A stretch of DNA of 64,000 nt. Source: Planotetraspora silvatica. Lineage in GTDB: Bacteria > Actinomycetota > Actinomycetes > Streptosporangiales > Streptosporangiaceae. Position numbers and translations under genes: made by a program. The stretch covers positions 1 to 64,000 of the forward strand of contig NZ_BOOQ01000006.1 in assembly GCF_016863315.1 (NCBI RefSeq). Reading direction: 5' to 3'. The notes under the pieces are model-generated. The model saw nothing but the letters and a program-made list of their open reading frames with translations. It did no database searches and was not told where the DNA came from. How positions within the stretch are numbered: position 1 is the first letter of the stretch; each line of letters starts with the position of its first letter. This document shows positions 42,606 to 51,764 of the stretch, piece by piece.

Positions 42606-43730
42606 ATGACCGACGTACAGGCGTACGCCCGGAAGTGTTTTCGTGGCGCCACCACCGACCGGGTCGGCGTCGAGCTGGAGTTCCTCGTCTTCGACGCGGA
42701 GGTCCCCGCGAAGCACGTCCCCATCGCCCGGACCATGGCCGCCCTTCCACCGTTGCCGGGCGGCAGCCGGGTCACGTTCGAGCCGGGCGGGCAGCTCGAG
42801 CTCTCGGCTCCGCCGGGGCCGCTCCCGCAGGCCGTCGCCGATCTCATCGCCGACGTCGACGCCGTGCGGCTCGGCCTGGCCGGGGCCGGGCTGACCCTGG
42901 GGGCGGGGGGCCTCGACCGGTTGCGGCCACCGAAACGCCAGCTCCGGGAGCCGCGCTACGACGCCATGGCGGCCTATCTCGGCGTGCCGTACGGGATCAC
43001 GATGATGTGCTCGACAGCCTCGATCCAGGTCAACGTGGATTTAGGCGCCGACCCCGCGGAGCGGTGGGCCCGCGCCCACGTGCTCGGGCCGGTCCTCGTC
43101 GCGGCCTTCGCCAACTCGCCCGCCGACGGCTGGATGTCCGGACGCCAGGCGGTGTGGTTCAACCTGGACCCGTCCAGGACCGCCTCCGCGGCGGCGGGCG
43201 GCGACCCGGCCGGCGACTGGGCCCGGTACCTGCTGGACGCCGGGCTCATGATGGTCCGGGACGGCGACGGCATCCGCGCCGTGCCGGCAGGATCGGCGTT
43301 CCGCGACTTCGAGACCGTGGCCGGGCGACCGCCGGAGGAGGACGACGTGGCCTACCACGCGACGACCCTCTTCCCGCCCGTACGGCCACGCGGCTGGCTC
43401 GAGATCCGCTATCTCGACGCCCAGGGCGCCGCCGACTGGCCGGTCTGCGCCGCCGTCGTGAGCGCCCTCCTGATGGACGACCGCGCGGCCGCCGTCGCGC
43501 TCGACGCCGCCGGGCCGGTGCGCGACAGCTGGGTGCCGGCGGCCCGCCTCGGCCTGGCCGACCCCGCGCTGCGCGAGGCGGCCGGGACGTGTTTCCTGGC
43601 GGCGGCCGAGGCCCTTCCCCGCCTGGGGGCCGAACCCTGGCTGGTGGCCCGTGTCTGCGCCTTCGCCGCCAAGCACATCGAGTCCGGCCGCTCGCCGGCC
43701 GTCGATCTGATGGAGGAGATGTACGCGTGA
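42606..43730 (+). CDS. egtA: Ergothioneine biosynthesis glutamate-cysteine ligase EgtA
   Basis: A 374-residue GCS2-type ligase that joins glutamate and cysteine with ATP to give gamma-glutamylcysteine. Motifs: VGVELEFLVFDAE and TFEPGGQLELSAPP (metal and ATP-binding acid residues), MMCSTASIQVNVDL, and LEIRYLDAQGAADW. ATG 42606 follows GGAGGGG. Its stop overlaps the egtB start (GTGA), and the four genes egtABCD run in one operon. Confidence 0.95.
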   Translation: MTDVQAYARKCFRGATTDRVGVELEFLVFDAEVPAKHVPIARTMAALPPLPGGSRVTFEPGGQLELSAPPGPLPQAVADLIADVDAVRLGLAGAGLTLGAGGLDRLRPPKRQLREPRYDAMAAYLGVPYGITMMCSTASIQVNVDLGADPAERWARAHVLGPVLVAAFANSPADGWMSGRQAVWFNLDPSRTASAAAGGDPAGDWARYLLDAGLMMVRDGDGIRAVPAGSAFRDFETVAGRPPEEDDVAYHATTLFPPVRPRGWLEIRYLDAQGAADWPVCAAVVSALLMDDRAAAVALDAAGPVRDSWVPAARLGLADPALREAAGTCFLAAAEALPRLGAEPWLVARVCAFAAKHIESGRSPAVDLMEEMYA

Positions 43731-45031
43731 CCGATTCCATCAAGGTCCCTGATGTGACCGCCCTCAAAGAGAAGATCGCCGCCGAGTTGGCCGCCGTGCG
43801 CGACCGCTCCCTGGCCTACACCGACGTCGACGACGACCTGCTCGTCCGCCAGCATTCGCCTCTGATGTCCCCGCTCGTGTGGGACCTCGCCCATGTCGGG
43901 AACTACGAGGAGCTCTGGGTGCTGCGCGAGGTCGGGGGGATCACCCCGCTGCGGCCGGAGATCGACGATCTCTACGACGCCTTCACCCACACGCGGAGCG
44001 CCCGGCCGAGCCTCCCTCTCCTCGGGCCCGACGAGGCCAGGCGCTACATCTCGGGGGTGCGCGGTCGGGTCCTCGACGTCCTGGACAAGATCGATCTCGA
44101 CGACCCGGACCCGCTGCGGGCGGGAGGCTTCGTCTTCGGGCTGGTCGTGCAGCACGAGCACCAGCACGACGAGACCATGCTCGCCACCCTGCAACTGTCG
44201 AGGGAGCCCGGCCTGATCCGCGAGGGCGACCTGCCGCCCGGCCGCTCCACGAACCTCGGAGCGCCCCGGGAGGTCCACATCCCCGGGGGGATCTTCACGA
44301 TGGGCGCCGCCGCCACGCCCTGGGCGTACGACAACGAGCGGCCCGCCCACCGGATGTACCTCCCGGGGTACTGGATCGACCGGTTCCCCGTGAGCAACGG
44401 GGCGTACACGGAGTTCGTCGCCTCGGGTGGGTATGAGGATCCCCGCTGGTGGACGGCCGAGGGATGGCAGTGGGTGGAGGCGAAGGGCGTCCGCGCCCCC
44501 CTCTTCTGGACGAGAGACGGCGACATCTGGTGGCGCACCCGGTTCGGCCGGCCGGAGCCCGTGCCCGCGGACGAGCCGGTGCAGCACGTGTCCTGGTACG
44601 AGGCCGACGCCTACGCCCGCTGGGCCGGCGGGCGGCTGCCGACCGAGGCCGAGTGGGAGAAGGCCTGCGGCGGGCGGACCTATCCGTGGGGGGACGCCGA
44701 TCCCACGCTGGACCAGGCGAACCTCGGCCACCTGGCGGCGCGTCCCGCGCCGATCGGGGCGTTCCCCCAGGGGGCGAGCCCGTACGGGGTGGAGCAGCTC
44801 ATCGGGGACGTCTGGGAGTGGACCGACTCGTGGTTCCTGCCCTACCCGGGCTACCGGAGCTTCCCCTACAAGGAGTACAGCGAGGTCTTCTTCGGCCAGG
44901 AGCACCGGGTGCTCCGCGGCGGATCCTGGGCCACCCATCCCTCAGCCGTCAGGACCACGTTCCGCAACTGGGACTATCCGGTTCGCAGGCAGATCTTCTC
45001 CGGGTTCCGGTGCGCCCGCTCGGAGGATTAG
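43727..45031 (+). CDS. egtB: Ergothioneine biosynthesis sulfoxide synthase EgtB
   Basis: A 434-residue non-haem iron enzyme that forms the C-S bond between hercynine and gamma-glutamylcysteine with O2. The DinB-like N-terminal half carries the three-histidine iron site: H56 (DLAHVGNYEELW), H143 and H147 (QHEHQHDET). The FGE-sulfatase-like C-terminal half contains HIPGGIFTMG, GRLPTEAEWEKAC, and GDVWEWTDSWF, RGGSWAT. GTG 43727 overlaps egtA's stop; a GGAGGAG precedes it. The egtC start follows the TAG stop with no gap. Confidence 0.96.
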   Translation: MTDSIKVPDVTALKEKIAAELAAVRDRSLAYTDVDDDLLVRQHSPLMSPLVWDLAHVGNYEELWVLREVGGITPLRPEIDDLYDAFTHTRSARPSLPLLGPDEARRYISGVRGRVLDVLDKIDLDDPDPLRAGGFVFGLVVQHEHQHDETMLATLQLSREPGLIREGDLPPGRSTNLGAPREVHIPGGIFTMGAAATPWAYDNERPAHRMYLPGYWIDRFPVSNGAYTEFVASGGYEDPRWWTAEGWQWVEAKGVRAPLFWTRDGDIWWRTRFGRPEPVPADEPVQHVSWYEADAYARWAGGRLPTEAEWEKACGGRTYPWGDADPTLDQANLGHLAARPAPIGAFPQGASPYGVEQLIGDVWEWTDSWFLPYPGYRSFPYKEYSEVFFGQEHRVLRGGSWATHPSAVRTTFRNWDYPVRRQIFSGFRCARSED

Positions 45032-45739
45032 ATGTGCCGCCACGCGGCCTGGCTGGGGCCGTCGCGAAGCCTGTCCTCGCTGATCTTCGAGCCTGATCAG
45101 GGGTTGCTCCGGCAGGCGTACGCCCCGCGCATGCAACGGTTCGGAAGCGTCAACGCCGACGGGTTCGGGGTGGGCTGGTACGACCCCTCCCTCTCCGAGC
45201 CGGTCCGGTACCGCAGGTCGATCCCGATCTGGGCCGACGCCAACCTGCCCGGCATCGCCGGCGTCGCGCGCTCCTCCTGCCTGATGGCCGCCGTCAGGTC
45301 GGCGACCGTGGGCATGCCCATCGAGGAGTCGGCCACCGCCCCGTTCGCGGACGGCATCTGGCTGCTCAGCCACAACGGCCGGGTCCAGAGGGAGGCCGTC
45401 CGGCCGTTGGCGCCCGGCTCGGAGAGCGCGTGCGACTCGGCGTGGCTCGCCTCCGCCGTGTTCGCGCTTCTCCGCGAGGGGATCCCGCTCGCCCGGACGC
45501 TTCCCCTCGTCGTCAGGGGCGCCGCGGAGGCCGACCCGGCCGCGCGGCTCAACCTGCTCGTGTGCGGCGGGATGGAGCTCGCCGCGACGGCGTGGGGGGA
45601 CACCCTCTACGCCCATCTCGGGGAGGGCGTGCTCGTGGCGAGCGAGCCGCTCGACGACCGCCCCGGATGGCAGGCCGTGCCCGACCGCAACCTCCTGCTC
45701 GCGTCCCCCGACGGCGTGCTCGTGACACCCATCGACTGA
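45032..45739 (+). CDS. egtC: Ergothioneine biosynthesis amidohydrolase EgtC
   Basis: A 235-residue class II glutamine amidotransferase-type enzyme that removes glutamate from gamma-glutamylcysteinyl hercynine sulfoxide. The N-terminal nucleophile is C2 (MCRHAAWLGP), exposed after removal of Met, and the family's N-term NADGFGVGWYD, VARSSCLMAAVRSATVG and LLSHNGRV loops are present. ATG 45032 abuts the egtB stop. The downstream egtD gene begins 11 bp on. Confidence 0.95.
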   Translation: MCRHAAWLGPSRSLSSLIFEPDQGLLRQAYAPRMQRFGSVNADGFGVGWYDPSLSEPVRYRRSIPIWADANLPGIAGVARSSCLMAAVRSATVGMPIEESATAPFADGIWLLSHNGRVQREAVRPLAPGSESACDSAWLASAVFALLREGIPLARTLPLVVRGAAEADPAARLNLLVCGGMELAATAWGDTLYAHLGEGVLVASEPLDDRPGWQAVPDRNLLLASPDGVLVTPID

Positions 45740-45750
45740 GGAGCGACCAC

Positions 45751-46710
45751 ATGACGCTGATCGACCATCTCCACGGTGACTACCTGCGGCAGGCGCTGGA
45801 ACACGACGTGCGCACCGGGCTGACCTCCACGCCCAAGTGGCTGCCCCCGAAGTGGTTCTACGACGCGGCCGGCAGCGACCTGTTCTCGCGGATCACACGG
45901 CTCGACCAGTACTACCCGACCCGCAGGGAGCTCGCCATCCTGCGCAGGAACGCGGCCGACATCGCCGCGCGCAGCGGGGCGGACACGCTCGTCGAGCTCG
46001 GCTCGGGCACCAGTGAGAAGACCGTCCTGCTGCTCGACGCGCTGTCCGGCTCGGGCACGTTGCGGACCTACATGCCCGTGGACGTCGACGCGGTCACCCT
46101 GGAGGCCGCCGCCGAGCGGCTCGCCGCCCGCTATCCCCGCCTGGCCGTACGGCCGGTCCGCGCCGACTTCGAGCACCACCTCTCGCTGCTGCCGAGGACG
46201 GGACGGCGGATGGTCGCCTTCCTCGGCGGGACCATCGGGAACCTCCCGCCGGCGGCCCGCGAGGTGTTCCTCAAGGAGCTGCGCTCCACCCTCAGGCCGG
46301 GTGACACCCTGCTGCTCGGGACCGACCTGGTGAAGGACGTCCGGCGGCTGGTCGCGGCCTACGACGACGACCACGGGGTCACGGCCGCGTTCAACCGCAA
46401 CGTGCTCCACGTGATCAACCGGGAGCTGGACGGCGACTTCGAGCCGGACGCCTTCGAGCACGTCGCCCGGTACGACGAGGACAACGACTGGATCGAGATG
46501 CGTCTCAGGGCGACCAGGGCCATGCCCGTACGGCTGGGCGGCCTCGGCCTGTCCCTCGCCTTCGAACCCGGTGAGGAGATGCGGACCGAGATCAGCGCCA
46601 AGTTCCGCGAGGAGGGCGTGCGGAGCGAACTGGCCGCCGCGGGATTCGAGGTCGTGCGCTTCTACACCGACCCCGCGGGCGACTTCGGGCTCACCCTGGC
46701 CGGTCGCTGA
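45751..46710 (+). CDS. egtD: L-histidine N-alpha-methyltransferase EgtD
   Basis: A 319-residue SAM-dependent enzyme that trimethylates histidine to hercynine, the first committed step of ergothioneine. Motifs: PKWFYDAAGSDLFSRITRLDQYYPTR, the SAM loop LVELGSGTSEKTVLLLDAL, YMPVDVDAVTLEAAA and FLGGTIGNLPP. ATG 45751 follows GAGGAG. It is the last gene of egtABCD; no egtE-type PLP lyase is seen, so the final C-S cleavage is served from elsewhere. The 3' end overlaps the convergent PucR gene by 20 bp. Confidence 0.96.
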   Translation: MTLIDHLHGDYLRQALEHDVRTGLTSTPKWLPPKWFYDAAGSDLFSRITRLDQYYPTRRELAILRRNAADIAARSGADTLVELGSGTSEKTVLLLDALSGSGTLRTYMPVDVDAVTLEAAAERLAARYPRLAVRPVRADFEHHLSLLPRTGRRMVAFLGGTIGNLPPAAREVFLKELRSTLRPGDTLLLGTDLVKDVRRLVAAYDDDHGVTAAFNRNVLHVINRELDGDFEPDAFEHVARYDEDNDWIEMRLRATRAMPVRLGGLGLSLAFEPGEEMRTEISAKFREEGVRSELAAAGFEVVRFYTDPAGDFGLTLAGR

Positions 46711-47731
46711 CGGCGGCGGCCGCAGGCGCGTGGTGGTGCAGGCGCCGTAGCGCGAGGGCGAGCTGCAGTCGCAACCGTCCCTGCGGCCCGTGGACGGACC
46801 AGCCGAGCACCTGCTCGGCGTGGGCCAGCCGATCCTGCAGCGTGGAGTGGTGCAGGTGCAGTGCCGTCGCCGCGGTGCGCAGGCTGGACTGGGAGGCGAC
46901 CGCGTCGAGCATGGCCAGCATCCACGGGGCCGCCGCGGCGGCGCGATCCAGGGCGTGCACGTCCGGGATGGGATCGCTTCCCGGGCCGATCGCCGCGGCG
47001 AGGACGGCGAGCCCGCCCATCTGGTCGGCCCGCACGAGCCGCGGTCCGGGGTCTTGCTCGGTCCCTTCGGCGGTCAGCCGGAGGGCGACGAGCGCGGCCG
47101 ACCAGGACGCCGGGAGGTCGAGGAGGCGCACCGCCGGGCCGACCCCCGCGCGCGGGTCCCCCGGCGGCGGAGCGGCGCCGGACGGAGGCACGGACTGGAT
47201 CAGGGCCTGACCGCCCGCGAGTGCCACGGCCCTGGCCGGGACGCCGGGGCGCAGGCCGAGACGCCGGGCCGCGTGCAGGCGCGCCGTCTCCGAGGCGGAC
47301 GCGTCCAGCAGGACCTCGACGAAGGCCTGGTCGCCCGCGGCGTCCACCGGGGCGCTGCCACGCGTGCGATCGAGCACGGCACGGATCGAGGCCACGGCCC
47401 GTTCCAGCACCATCGCGTCGACCACGCCGGCAGGTCCCTCGCGTTCCAGCCACAACGCGGGCGGGCCGTCCGGCGTCAGCGGCGCGGACAACCACGCGGG
47501 GTCGGCGGGCTCTTCGTCGTCGGCCCGCCGGCCGTCGGCGTCCACCCTGACGTGGACGCCGCGCTTCTCGTCGGCCAGCCGGGCCGGGCAGCCGGCCAGC
47601 ACCGCCGCCCCACGCACCAGCGCCTCCAGGCCCGCACGGGTCTCGAGGAGCCGATCGAAGTAGGCGATCACCCGGACCGCCGCGCCGGCGTCGGGGTCGA
47701 GTGCCGTGAGCCGGCCGGCAAGCTCCTTCAC
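46691..47731 (-). CDS. PucR-type regulator with C-terminal helix-turn-helix
   Basis: A 346-residue regulator. The C-terminal helix-turn-helix of the PucR/CdaR type is clear: SQSSLRTAATALHLHHSTLQDRLAHAEQVLGW and the preceding LDRAAAAAPWMLAMLDAV. The N-terminal 250 residues are a GAF-like or unknown sensor region. The target is unknown; the nearest same-strand gene is an esterase 143 bp upstream. GTG 47731 is chosen from the sequence start EL(A)GRLTALDPDAG; ribosome site is weak. Confidence 0.8.
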   Translation of the reverse strand: MKELAGRLTALDPDAGAAVRVIAYFDRLLETRAGLEALVRGAAVLAGCPARLADEKRGVHVRVDADGRRADDEEPADPAWLSAPLTPDGPPALWLEREGPAGVVDAMVLERAVASIRAVLDRTRGSAPVDAAGDQAFVEVLLDASASETARLHAARRLGLRPGVPARAVALAGGQALIQSVPPSGAAPPPGDPRAGVGPAVRLLDLPASWSAALVALRLTAEGTEQDPGPRLVRADQMGGLAVLAAAIGPGSDPIPDVHALDRAAAAAPWMLAMLDAVASQSSLRTAATALHLHHSTLQDRLAHAEQVLGWSVHGPQGRLRLQLALALRRLHHHAPAAAAVSDRPG

Positions 47732-47874
47732 AGGCCCAATCCTGCATCGTGCGGGGAATCGGTGCCAGGGCCGCCGCTCTGCGAAGGCGCGCCGCCCCGG
47801 CGTGCGGCCGGCGTCGCGGCCGGCTCGGCACGTCGGGCCGGCGCGCGACCAGCCCGCCGGCAGGCGGCGCGGTA

Positions 47875-48873
47875 TCAGCGGGTCAGCAGGCGGCGCAGCC
47901 AGTCGATTCGGGCGGCGCGGGCCGCCTGGGAGATCGCGGCCTGGGGCACCATGATGTCGAACCCGTGGAACCCGCCCGGCCACACGTGCAGCTCCGCCTG
48001 GCCGCCCGCCTGCCAGATGCGGGTGGCGTAGGCCACGTCCTCATCGCGGAACGTCTCGGCGGAACCCACGTCGATGAAGGCGGGCGGCAGCCCGGAAAGG
48101 TCCTCCGCGCGGGCCGGGGCGGCGTACGGGGAGACATCGGGGCCGCCCCGCCGTTCCCCGAGCAGCGCCGTCCATCCGGTGTCGTTCGACGTCCTGTCCC
48201 ACACGCCCAGTCCGGCCATCTGCAGGCTCGACACGGTGTCGTTGCGGTCGTCGAGCATCGGGCAGGCCAGCAGCTGACCGGCGAGCGACGGACCGCCGCG
48301 GTCGCGGGCGAGCAGCGCGACCGCCGCGGACAGGCCGCCTCCCGCGCTGCCGCCGCCGACGACGATCCTGTCCCGATCGACGCCGATCTCCTCCGCGTGC
48401 TCCGCCGTCCAGACCAGGCCGGCGTAGCAGTCCTCGACCGGGGCGGGGTGCGGGTGTTCCGGCGCCAGGCGGTATTCGACCGACACCACGGCGAGCCCCA
48501 ACTCCTGGGCCATCTCCAGGATGCCCTCGATCCCGGTCCGGTTGTCGCCCATGACCATGCCGCCGCCGTGGATGTTGTAGAGGGCGGGGATCGGACCGGT
48601 CACCCCGGCGGGCCGGCAGATGAGCAGCGAGATGGCGGGGGCGCCCTCCGGCCCGGGCATGGTGCGCTCCTCGATCTCGAAGGCGCCCCCTCGGCGGAGG
48701 TCGTCGTCCGACGGCCGCATCAGGACGGCCCCGCCCTGCAGGGCGGGGATCATCTCCGGCAGCAGCGAGGAGGGGATGCTCTCCGCCATGATCGCCAGAG
48801 CGGCGGCCAGTTCGGGGTCGAACGGCGGAGGGCTCAGGCGGTCGTCGTGCGGCGGGGAAGACGGGGTGGTCAT
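47875..48873 (-). CDS. Alpha/beta hydrolase (hormone-sensitive lipase family)
   Basis: A 332-residue serine esterase. Oxyanion-hole motif HGGGMVMGD, nucleophile elbow GGGSAGGG, and C-terminal Asp/His segment (FIDVGSAETFRDEDVAYA...WPGGFHGFD) match the HSL family of short-chain ester and lactone hydrolases. The substrate is unknown. ATG 48873 follows GGAGGG. It precedes the PucR gene on the same strand. A perfect 14-bp stem hairpin (48939-48971) lies upstream, closing the HTH/zinc-finger gene. Confidence 0.9.
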   Translation of the reverse strand: MTTPSSPPHDDRLSPPPFDPELAAALAIMAESIPSSLLPEMIPALQGGAVLMRPSDDDLRRGGAFEIEERTMPGPEGAPAISLLICRPAGVTGPIPALYNIHGGGMVMGDNRTGIEGILEMAQELGLAVVSVEYRLAPEHPHPAPVEDCYAGLVWTAEHAEEIGVDRDRIVVGGGSAGGGLSAAVALLARDRGGPSLAGQLLACPMLDDRNDTVSSLQMAGLGVWDRTSNDTGWTALLGERRGGPDVSPYAAPARAEDLSGLPPAFIDVGSAETFRDEDVAYATRIWQAGGQAELHVWPGGFHGFDIMVPQAAISQAARAARIDWLRRLLTR

Positions 48874-48938
48874 CGGCCCTCCAGGTTGCGTGTCAGCGTG
48901 GTAGACCCATGCTGCAACGCGCCGGGAGTCCAGGACAG

Positions 48939-48971
48939 CGCCATGTGGCGGGGACGGCCCGCCACATGGCG
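48939..48971. terminator. Strong hairpin terminator
   Basis: CGCCATGTGGCGGG (48939-48952) pairs perfectly with 48958-48971; loop GACGG. It lies 86 bp past the HTH/zinc-finger gene's stop. Confidence 0.7.
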
Positions 48972-49057
48972 GGCGTCGCCGGTGGCCGGCCGATCGTTCG
49001 TACGCGAGTCGGCACCGGTGATCGGACGGCGGGTGCCGGTGTGGTGAGCGACCGGCG

Positions 49058-49621
49058 TCATAGCGACCGCGCTTCGATGATCTCGTCGCAGAACCGCGCG
49101 CAGCCCTCGCAGATGCGGACTCCTCCGCCGGTCACGAGTGCCGAGACCTCCGTGGCGGACTTGCCGCAGAAGGAACACGACAGCGCGCTGGGGAGTGCCA
49201 CGAGTTCCAGATGGGCGCGTGACGCGTCCGGCCGTCCGGCTTCCTCGACGACCCGGCAGGCGATCGAGACGCAGCCGTCGCAGATGAACACGCCGGGCCC
49301 GGCGACGAGCCGGGTGACTTCGGTCTTGCCCGCCCCGCAGAAACCGCACGCGGGGTCGGCGGATTTCCTGCGGGACCTCCAGCCGGCCGTGCCGCCGGTG
49401 GCCTCGATGATCTGGTGAACCCGCTGGTGGCTGATGCCGAGGGCCTCGGCGATCTCGCGCAGCGACGCTCCTCCCAGGTGCAGGCGCCGGACGGCCTGGT
49501 GGTAGGCGGTCTTGGCCTGCACGACGTGGTCCTGCGCCTCGGCCCACCGAGTGCCCGCCTGACGGGCCTGGAGCAGCAGTTCCTCGTCGAGAGCCATGGC
49601 GACCGGGTTGTCTGGGTCCAT
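49058..49621 (-). CDS. Helix-turn-helix protein with two ClpX-type zinc fingers
   Basis: A 187-residue protein. Residues about 52-73 are a helix-turn-helix (ASLREIAEALGISHQRVHQI) of the sigma-4/MerR-like kind. Two C4 zinc-binding modules of the ClpX N-terminal domain follow: C92/C95...C114/C117 and C149/C152...C171/C174 (CGFCGAGKTEV...CDGC and CSFCGKSATEV...CEGC). No AAA+ domain is present, so this is not ClpX. It may tie DNA binding to Clp adaptor-like recognition. ATG 49621 follows GGAGG. An inverted repeat (49647-49665) upstream may be its own operator. Confidence 0.88.
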   Translation of the reverse strand: MDPDNPVAMALDEELLLQARQAGTRWAEAQDHVVQAKTAYHQAVRRLHLGGASLREIAEALGISHQRVHQIIEATGGTAGWRSRRKSADPACGFCGAGKTEVTRLVAGPGVFICDGCVSIACRVVEEAGRPDASRAHLELVALPSALSCSFCGKSATEVSALVTGGGVRICEGCARFCDEIIEARSL

Positions 49622-49646
49622 CGGGGGGTGCCTCCTGAAACACGGG

Positions 49647-49665
49647 TGTCTATGCGTAATAGACA
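49647..49665. promoter_or_regulatory. Inverted repeat upstream of HTH/zinc-finger gene
   Basis: TGTCTAT (49647-49653) / ATAGACA (49659-49665), 5-bp spacer, 25 bp before the start. Probable operator. Confidence 0.45.
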
Positions 49666-49722
49666 AGGAGTATGCCGTCTAGCATCCCTTGACGCAATCG
49701 AGCCCACGTGGCCGGAGGGTTC

Positions 49723-50247
49723 TCAGGACACCGGTTGTGGCGGGGTCAGGAACTTCGACTGCTCGTATTGGGAGCGCTCGCTCGGCAGGATCCGCGCACC
49801 CGGGGTCCTGTCGGTCCTGAGCCGGTTCATCGAGATCGCGAGAGACGTTCCGTACACCACGTGGCCCAGTGCCAGGAGAGCCTGGCGCCCCGGGCTGTCA
49901 CGGGAGATCGGCGGATAGGCGCCCAGCCGGGGCATCACGTGCTGGAAGCTGGCATACCAGACCGCCAGGCCGTAGGCCGCTCCGACCGGGAGAGGGATCC
50001 GCTGGCCGCGGAACAGCAGGCCGAGCACGGCTCCCGCGCCGCTGCCGTACGCGTAGTGGGCGATCGTCGCGAGCACCCCCTCACCCGGCTTGCGCCGGTG
50101 CCTGCTGCCGGGGAGGGCGACCCGCATGATCTTCTTGGGTGGCGTCTGGTCCAGCAGGCCCGCCCGGTCGCCGGCCATCAGGACGGCGCTGTACGCGGCG
50201 GTCGCGAGCGCGCCGCCGACGGCGCCGTTCACCATGTTGCGCGTCAT
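49723..50247 (-). CDS. DUF6789-like membrane protein
   Basis: A 174-residue protein with about four hydrophobic segments: MVNGAVGGALATAAYSAVLMAG, HYAYGSGAGAVLGLLF, VGAAYGLAVWYASFQHV and LLALGHVVYGTSLAI. A loop of TPPKKIMRVALPGSR and a polar C-terminal end lie outside the membrane. The arrangement is like small actinobacterial membrane proteins of unknown function (DUF1440/DUF6789). ATG 50247 is chosen; GTG 50265 is in frame. It is divergent from cydA by 167 bp. Confidence 0.75.
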   Translation of the reverse strand: MTRNMVNGAVGGALATAAYSAVLMAGDRAGLLDQTPPKKIMRVALPGSRHRRKPGEGVLATIAHYAYGSGAGAVLGLLFRGQRIPLPVGAAYGLAVWYASFQHVMPRLGAYPPISRDSPGRQALLALGHVVYGTSLAISMNRLRTDRTPGARILPSERSQYEQSKFLTPPQPVS

Positions 50248-50414
50248 GGTGGTGTCTGTTCCCACAGCCTCGCGGGCGCGTTCCCCGCAACCGGCCCGCT
50301 TCCGGTAAATACCTCATCCCGCATCGTCCGCGAATCGCCCGGCCGATCACCCTTGATCGTTTCCATACCCGCCGCGCGGTTTGTGCGGCGGTGGTGCCGG
50401 GGCACGGACCAGCC

Positions 50415-51764
50415 ATGACACCGCTCGCCGTCCTGGCAGGCCCGGCGAGCCCGGCCGATCTGGTGGCGGCGCGGACCCAGATGGCGCTCTCCCTGGGCTG
50501 GCACATCGTCTTCGCCTGTCTCGGCGTGGGCATGCCCGCGCTGCTGCTGTTCACCGAATGGCGGGCCCACCGGACCGGCGACGCGGACTACCTGCGTCTC
50601 GCCCGTCGGTGGGCCACGGCGGTCGGCGTGCTCTTCGCGGTCGGGGCGGTCTCCGGCACCATCCTCAGCTTCGAGATGGGTCTGCTGTGGCCCGGCCTGA
50701 TGGGCGTCTACGGCGAGGTGATCGGCCTTCCGTTCGCGCTGGAGGGCATCGCCTTCTTCATCGAGGCGATCTTCCTCGGCATCTACCTCTACGCCTGGGA
50801 CCGGCTTTCTCCCCGGGCGCATCTGCTCAGCGGGGTGCCCGTGCTCGTGGCGGGTGTGGCGTCGGCCATGTTCGTCGTGTCCGCCAACGCCTGGATGAAC
50901 CAGCCGCGCGGTTTCGACCTCGACGGCGGCCGGGTCACCGGGGTCGCCCCGTGGGCCGCCATGTTCAACCCGGCCACGGCTCCGCAGAGCGTTCACATGA
51001 TCATCGCGGCTTTCATGGTGTCCGGGTTCGGCACCGCCGGGGTCTACGCGGTGGCGCTGCTGCGGGGCCGCCGGGACCGCTACCACCGCCTCGGCTTCCT
51101 GGTCCCGTTCACGCTCGCGGCCGCGCTCTCGCCGGTCCAGATCCTCGCGGGCGACTTCGCCGCGAGGTTCCTCGCCGGTTACCAGCCCACCAAGCTCGCC
51201 GCCGCCGAGGCGTTGTTCCGCACCGGCCCGAACGCGCCCCTGCACCTCGGCGGGCTGGTGCTCGACGGTCAAATCCGGTACGCGGTCGAGATCCCCAGCG
51301 GGCTGTCGATGCTGGTGGGCTTCACGCCCGGGACGGTCGTCCAGGGGCTGGACCGGGCCGCGCCCGCGGACCGGCCGCCGATCGCGCCCGTCCACCTCGC
51401 GTTCGACACGATGGTGGGCATCGGGACGTTGTTGCTGCTCCTGTCGGCCTGGCTGGCCCTGAGCTGGTGGCGGCGCCGCGACATGCCCGCCTCGCCGTGG
51501 TTCCTGCGGTTCGCCTCCGTCGCGGGCGTTCTCGCCGTCGTCGCGGTCGAGACGGGCTGGGTCGTGACCGAGGTGGGCAGGCAGCCCTGGATCGTGTACG
51601 GCAGGATGCGGACCTTGGAGGCGGTGAACCCCGCGCCCGGCCTGTGGGCGGGGTTCACCGTGGTGGCCGTCGTCTACGCGGTCCTCACGGTCGCCGTCGT
51701 CTACGTCCTGCGCCACGTGGCCCGCACCGGGCACGTCGCCCCCCAGGAAACCGCGGAAACCTGA
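50415..51764 (+). CDS. cydA: Cytochrome bd ubiquinol oxidase subunit I
   Basis: A 449-residue membrane subunit of the respiratory bd oxidase (quinol to O2, high oxygen affinity). The N-terminal haem ligand H30 (LGWHIVFACLG), SVHMIIAAF and the GRQPWIVYGRMRT motif are present. It is shorter than E. coli CydA (about 520) because the Q-loop is of the short type. ATG 50415. The TGATG overlap with cydB shows translational coupling. Confidence 0.94.
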   Translation: MTPLAVLAGPASPADLVAARTQMALSLGWHIVFACLGVGMPALLLFTEWRAHRTGDADYLRLARRWATAVGVLFAVGAVSGTILSFEMGLLWPGLMGVYGEVIGLPFALEGIAFFIEAIFLGIYLYAWDRLSPRAHLLSGVPVLVAGVASAMFVVSANAWMNQPRGFDLDGGRVTGVAPWAAMFNPATAPQSVHMIIAAFMVSGFGTAGVYAVALLRGRRDRYHRLGFLVPFTLAAALSPVQILAGDFAARFLAGYQPTKLAAAEALFRTGPNAPLHLGGLVLDGQIRYAVEIPSGLSMLVGFTPGTVVQGLDRAAPADRPPIAPVHLAFDTMVGIGTLLLLLSAWLALSWWRRRDMPASPWFLRFASVAGVLAVVAVETGWVVTEVGRQPWIVYGRMRTLEAVNPAPGLWAGFTVVAVVYAVLTVAVVYVLRHVARTGHVAPQETAET

